Origin: Methanomicrobiales archaeon | Lineage (GTDB): Archaea; Halobacteriota; Methanomicrobia; Methanomicrobiales; JACTUA01 | DNA: 7,972 nt | Direction of reading: 5' to 3' | Assembly (NCBI GenBank): GCA_028678715.1 | Contig: JAJRCY010000038.1 | Span: 1-7,972 of the forward strand | Notes under the pieces: model-generated | What the model was told of the DNA's origin: nothing | Databases searched by the model: none | What the model saw: only the letters and a program-made list of their open reading frames with translations | Shown: positions 6,288-7,972 of the stretch, piece by piece | Numbering within the stretch: the stretch's first letter is position 1 | Layout of the letters: each line of letters begins with the position of its first letter | Program-made: the position numbers and the translations under genes

Positions 6288-6710
6288 TCAGACGACCAGC
6301 GCCTGACCGCCCTGCTCTTCGATCTTCCGCTTTGCGGCGCCGGAGAAGGCCCGCGCCTGGATCTTCAGTGCACGGCTGACCCTGCCCTGGCCCAGGATCT
6401 TGTCCACCCCGATGGCACCGGCATCAAGGGCTATCGTCTTCCCTTCCTTCCGGGCAATGCCCTGGGCAAGAAGGGAGTCCACCATGAGGTCCAGGGTGCC
6501 CAGGTCCATCGCCTCCACCTCAACGGGCGTGGGGTTGTGGAAGCCGTTCTTGCCGAAGGTCTTCCCCTGCAGGTAGTAGCGCACAAAATGGTGCTTGCAG
6601 CCGCCGGCGTTCCCGCGGCCACCCCTGCTGCCCCCGCCGCGCCGGTTCTTGTGGGTCCCGCCGCCGCAGGTGCGGGAACCCCGGTATTTGGATCGCTTGT
6701 TCACGGGCAT
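6288..6710 (-). CDS. rpl15: Large ribosomal subunit protein L15 (uL15)
   Basis: Large-subunit protein that binds 23S rRNA. From the ATG at 6710 it has 140 residues and starts MPVNKRSKYRGSRT, a typical archaeal L15 beginning. A Gly/Arg/Asn-rich RNA-binding extension follows (CGGGTHKNRRGGGSRGGRG, about 15-33), then the globular C-terminal part with DAGAIGVDKILGQGRVS near 95-111. An in-frame GTG directly before (6713) would add one Met. I prefer the ATG because GAGGTGA, which contains the rpl30 stop codon, sits 4 bases from it. The gap to rpl30 is 4 bases, so the two are almost certainly co-transcribed and coupled. Confidence 0.97.
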   Translation of the reverse strand: MPVNKRSKYRGSRTCGGGTHKNRRGGGSRGGRGNAGGCKHHFVRYYLQGKTFGKNGFHNPTPVEVEAMDLGTLDLMVDSLLAQGIARKEGKTIALDAGAIGVDKILGQGRVSRALKIQARAFSGAAKRKIEEQGGQALVV

Positions 6711-6714
6711 CACG

Positions 6715-7176
6715 TCACCTCATCCTGTACAGGAGGGTATTAATCTCGGACCCATAATAACCCAGGGCTCCTCCCTGCTGGTAGGTCCTCTTCAGCGTGC
6801 GGTACCCCTTGCGCGGGGGATGGAGGCGGATCACGGGTTTTAAGCCCGGGATGTCCCGGAGGGTGGCCTCGCCCCGGGAGAGGGCCCGGGCATACTCGGC
6901 AATGGACGGGAAGGGCGAGTGCGACTTCACGTACTCGTCTGTGAGCGGCCGGTTGCCGATGAGCCTGCCACGGGTGGAGAGGATCGTCTCCAGCACCGCC
7001 GCGTCCACCTCCCCGTAGGCCACGAAGTCCTTCACCTTGCGGATCATGCCCAGGTACTCCGGGGTATCGGGCACGATGACGCAGTGGTTGATGTGATGGA
7101 GCCGGAGCATCTCCAGCGTGTCCTTGATCTCGCGGCGGGTCTTCACCAGGCCGCGGACCTGCACGACGGCATACAT
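6715..7176 (-). CDS. rpl30: Large ribosomal subunit protein L30 (uL30)
   Basis: Large-subunit protein of 153 residues, the long archaeal/eukaryotic (L7e-like) form rather than the roughly 60-residue bacterial one. The N-terminal [20 protein letters not shown] (1-20) and LRLHHINHCVIVPDTPEYLGMIRKVKD form the core ferredoxin-like fold. The extension ending in GALGYYGSEINTLLYRMR is archaeal. The open frame continues upstream, but the ATG at 7176 is the true start: family members begin here, it forms TGATG with the rps5 stop, and GAGGAGGGTG lies a few bases before it. Confidence 0.97.
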   Translation of the reverse strand: MYAVVQVRGLVKTRREIKDTLEMLRLHHINHCVIVPDTPEYLGMIRKVKDFVAYGEVDAAVLETILSTRGRLIGNRPLTDEYVKSHSPFPSIAEYARALSRGEATLRDIPGLKPVIRLHPPRKGYRTLKRTYQQGGALGYYGSEINTLLYRMR

Positions 7177-7799
7177 CACAACACCCTCCTCTGGGGCTTC
7201 CGGATCATGTTGGTCTTCCGCAGTGCCTCGTACGTGGCCTTGGCAAAGTTGATGGTGGTGCGGGTGTTTCCCGACGTGAAGGTCCAGACATCCTTGATGC
7301 CGGCGAGCGCCAGCACCTTCTTCCCAATGTCGCCTGTGACCAGACCGATTCCCTGCGGTGCCGGCTTCAGCGTCACCCGGACCGACCCGGCCTTCCCCGT
7401 CACCTCGATCGGGATGGAGTGGGTCTGGCTGCAGCCGCATTCCCAGCTCCCGCAGCCCCGGCTCACCTTGATCAGGTTCACCTTGGCATCCTTGATGGCC
7501 TTCGTGATGGCGTTCCCCACCTGGGCATCCTTCCCCTGGCCGAACCCGATGTAGCCGTTGCGGTTGCCCACGACCACGACCGTCCGGAACTTGACGCGGC
7601 GCCCCGAGTCGGTCATGCGCTGCACCATGGTGATGTCCAGGACCTCGTCCTCCATGTCAGGGAGGAAGGTGTCCACGATCTCAGACTCCTTGATGGGCTT
7701 CCCGCTCTCCAGCACCTCGTCAATGGAGGTGATCTCGCCCTTTGCGACCATCTTTCCCAGGCCGGTGAGCGGAACCCATTCCTCGATCTCGGCCGCCAT
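7176..7799 (-). CDS. rps5: Small ribosomal subunit protein S5 (uS5)
   Basis: Small-subunit protein that helps decoding accuracy and lines the mRNA entry channel. It has 207 residues, normal for the archaeal form. [20 protein letters not shown] (7-26) is the archaeal N-terminal extension. The double-stranded-RNA-binding-like domain (about 49-115) contains [19 protein letters not shown] (61-79) and [19 protein letters not shown] (114-123) is an archaeal/eukaryotic signature with three Cys. The C-terminal domain (about 128-190) includes [12 protein letters not shown] and [24 protein letters not shown]. It starts one base after the rpl18 stop, with GGAGATGA in the end of rpl18 as ribosome-binding site. 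Confidence 0.98.
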   Translation of the reverse strand: MAAEIEEWVPLTGLGKMVAKGEITSIDEVLESGKPIKESEIVDTFLPDMEDEVLDITMVQRMTDSGRRVKFRTVVVVGNRNGYIGFGQGKDAQVGNAITKAIKDAKVNLIKVSRGCGSWECGCSQTHSIPIEVTGKAGSVRVTLKPAPQGIGLVTGDIGKKVLALAGIKDVWTFTSGNTRTTINFAKATYEALRKTNMIRKPQRRVL

Positions 7800-7800
7800 C

Positions 7801-7972
7801 TTACTTCATCTCCTTCATGATCGCCAGAGCGACCTGATCCACCTGTGTTCCGAGTGCACCTGCCCTGTCAGGGGCATATGCCGCGATGTGCTCGCCCCGG
7901 ACGCGTGCGTCCTCCGGGAGCACCTTCTCGCCGTGGGGTACCTGGAGGCCGGCCTTCACGGCCCCCTTCAGC
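7801..7972 (-). CDS. rpl18: Large ribosomal subunit protein L18 (uL18), C-terminal end only
   Basis: The last 56 residues of a gene whose start is outside the window. The readable part runs through [30 protein letters not shown] and ends LAIMKEMK with TAA. The IPHGE..LP...RIRGEHIA-like pattern is characteristic of the C-terminal end of archaeal L18 (the eukaryotic L5e family), a 5S rRNA-binding protein of the large subunit. Its place directly before rps5 is the standard spc-operon order. The final codons supply the ribosome-binding site of rps5. Confidence 0.93.
   Translation of the reverse strand, partial: LKGAVKAGLQVPHGEKVLPEDARVRGEHIAAYAPDRAGALGTQVDQVALAIMKEMK

Noticed and set aside
5473..6306. 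Open frame of 277 codons on the plus strand opposite secY and the end of rpl15
   Set aside because: Its composition (rich in D, E, H and G) is typical of antisense reading of a membrane protein gene, and the minus-strand SecY is unmistakable.
7177..7440. Upstream extension of the rpl30 frame into rps5
   Set aside because: The extension is rps5 read in another frame. L30 family members begin at MYAVVQVRG, and the ATG at 7176 has a strong ribosome-binding site.

Overview
The window looks like a GC-rich (about 60% by eye) euryarchaeal chromosome, most likely a methanogen of the Methanomicrobiales. The reasons are the archaeal-type ribosomal proteins, the archaeal order secY - adk - DUF106 - cmk, start sites preceded by GGTGA/GGAGG-type Shine-Dalgarno sequences, and intergenic GC-rich palindromes. 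The order-level placement is an inference from general resemblance, not from a database match.

Right part (about 4831-7972, minus strand, read right to left): the distal end of the archaeal spc-type ribosomal operon. It holds rpl18 (3' end only), rps5, rpl30, rpl15 and secY, packed with a 1-base gap, a TGATG overlap, a 4-base gap and a 23-base gap. Two T-runs just after secY look like an archaeal transcription terminator.

Middle (4329-4830): about 500 bases without a credible gene, holding several GC-rich inverted repeats, a 9-bp perfect stem with a 25-base loop, and near its left end a TATA-like promoter facing adk. Next, still on the minus strand, is a compact three-gene unit: adk (archaeal adenylate kinase), a DUF106/EMC3-like membrane protein of the YidC/Oxa1 superfamily, and cmk (archaeal cytidylate kinase). 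The secY-proximal nucleotide kinase/insertase module is therefore present, but it is separated from the ribosomal operon by a spacer and probably has its own promoter.

Left part (1-2379, plus strand): the C-terminal half of a large P-type cation ATPase, cut by the window edge, then a HAD-family phosphohydrolase. The HAD gene and cmk converge on a 237-base spacer with a GAAA-loop hairpin and a second hairpin directly after cmk.

Functionally, the minus-strand genes make ribosome components, the membrane protein-conducting channel, a putative membrane insertase and two NMP kinases. The two plus-strand genes are unrelated to this by sequence. Most of the window is conserved housekeeping sequence. 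The less ordinary features are the P-type ATPase's altered ion-site residues, the dispersed palindromic element found in two intergenic regions, and the structured spacer between secY and adk. I see no clear sign of a wholly new system.
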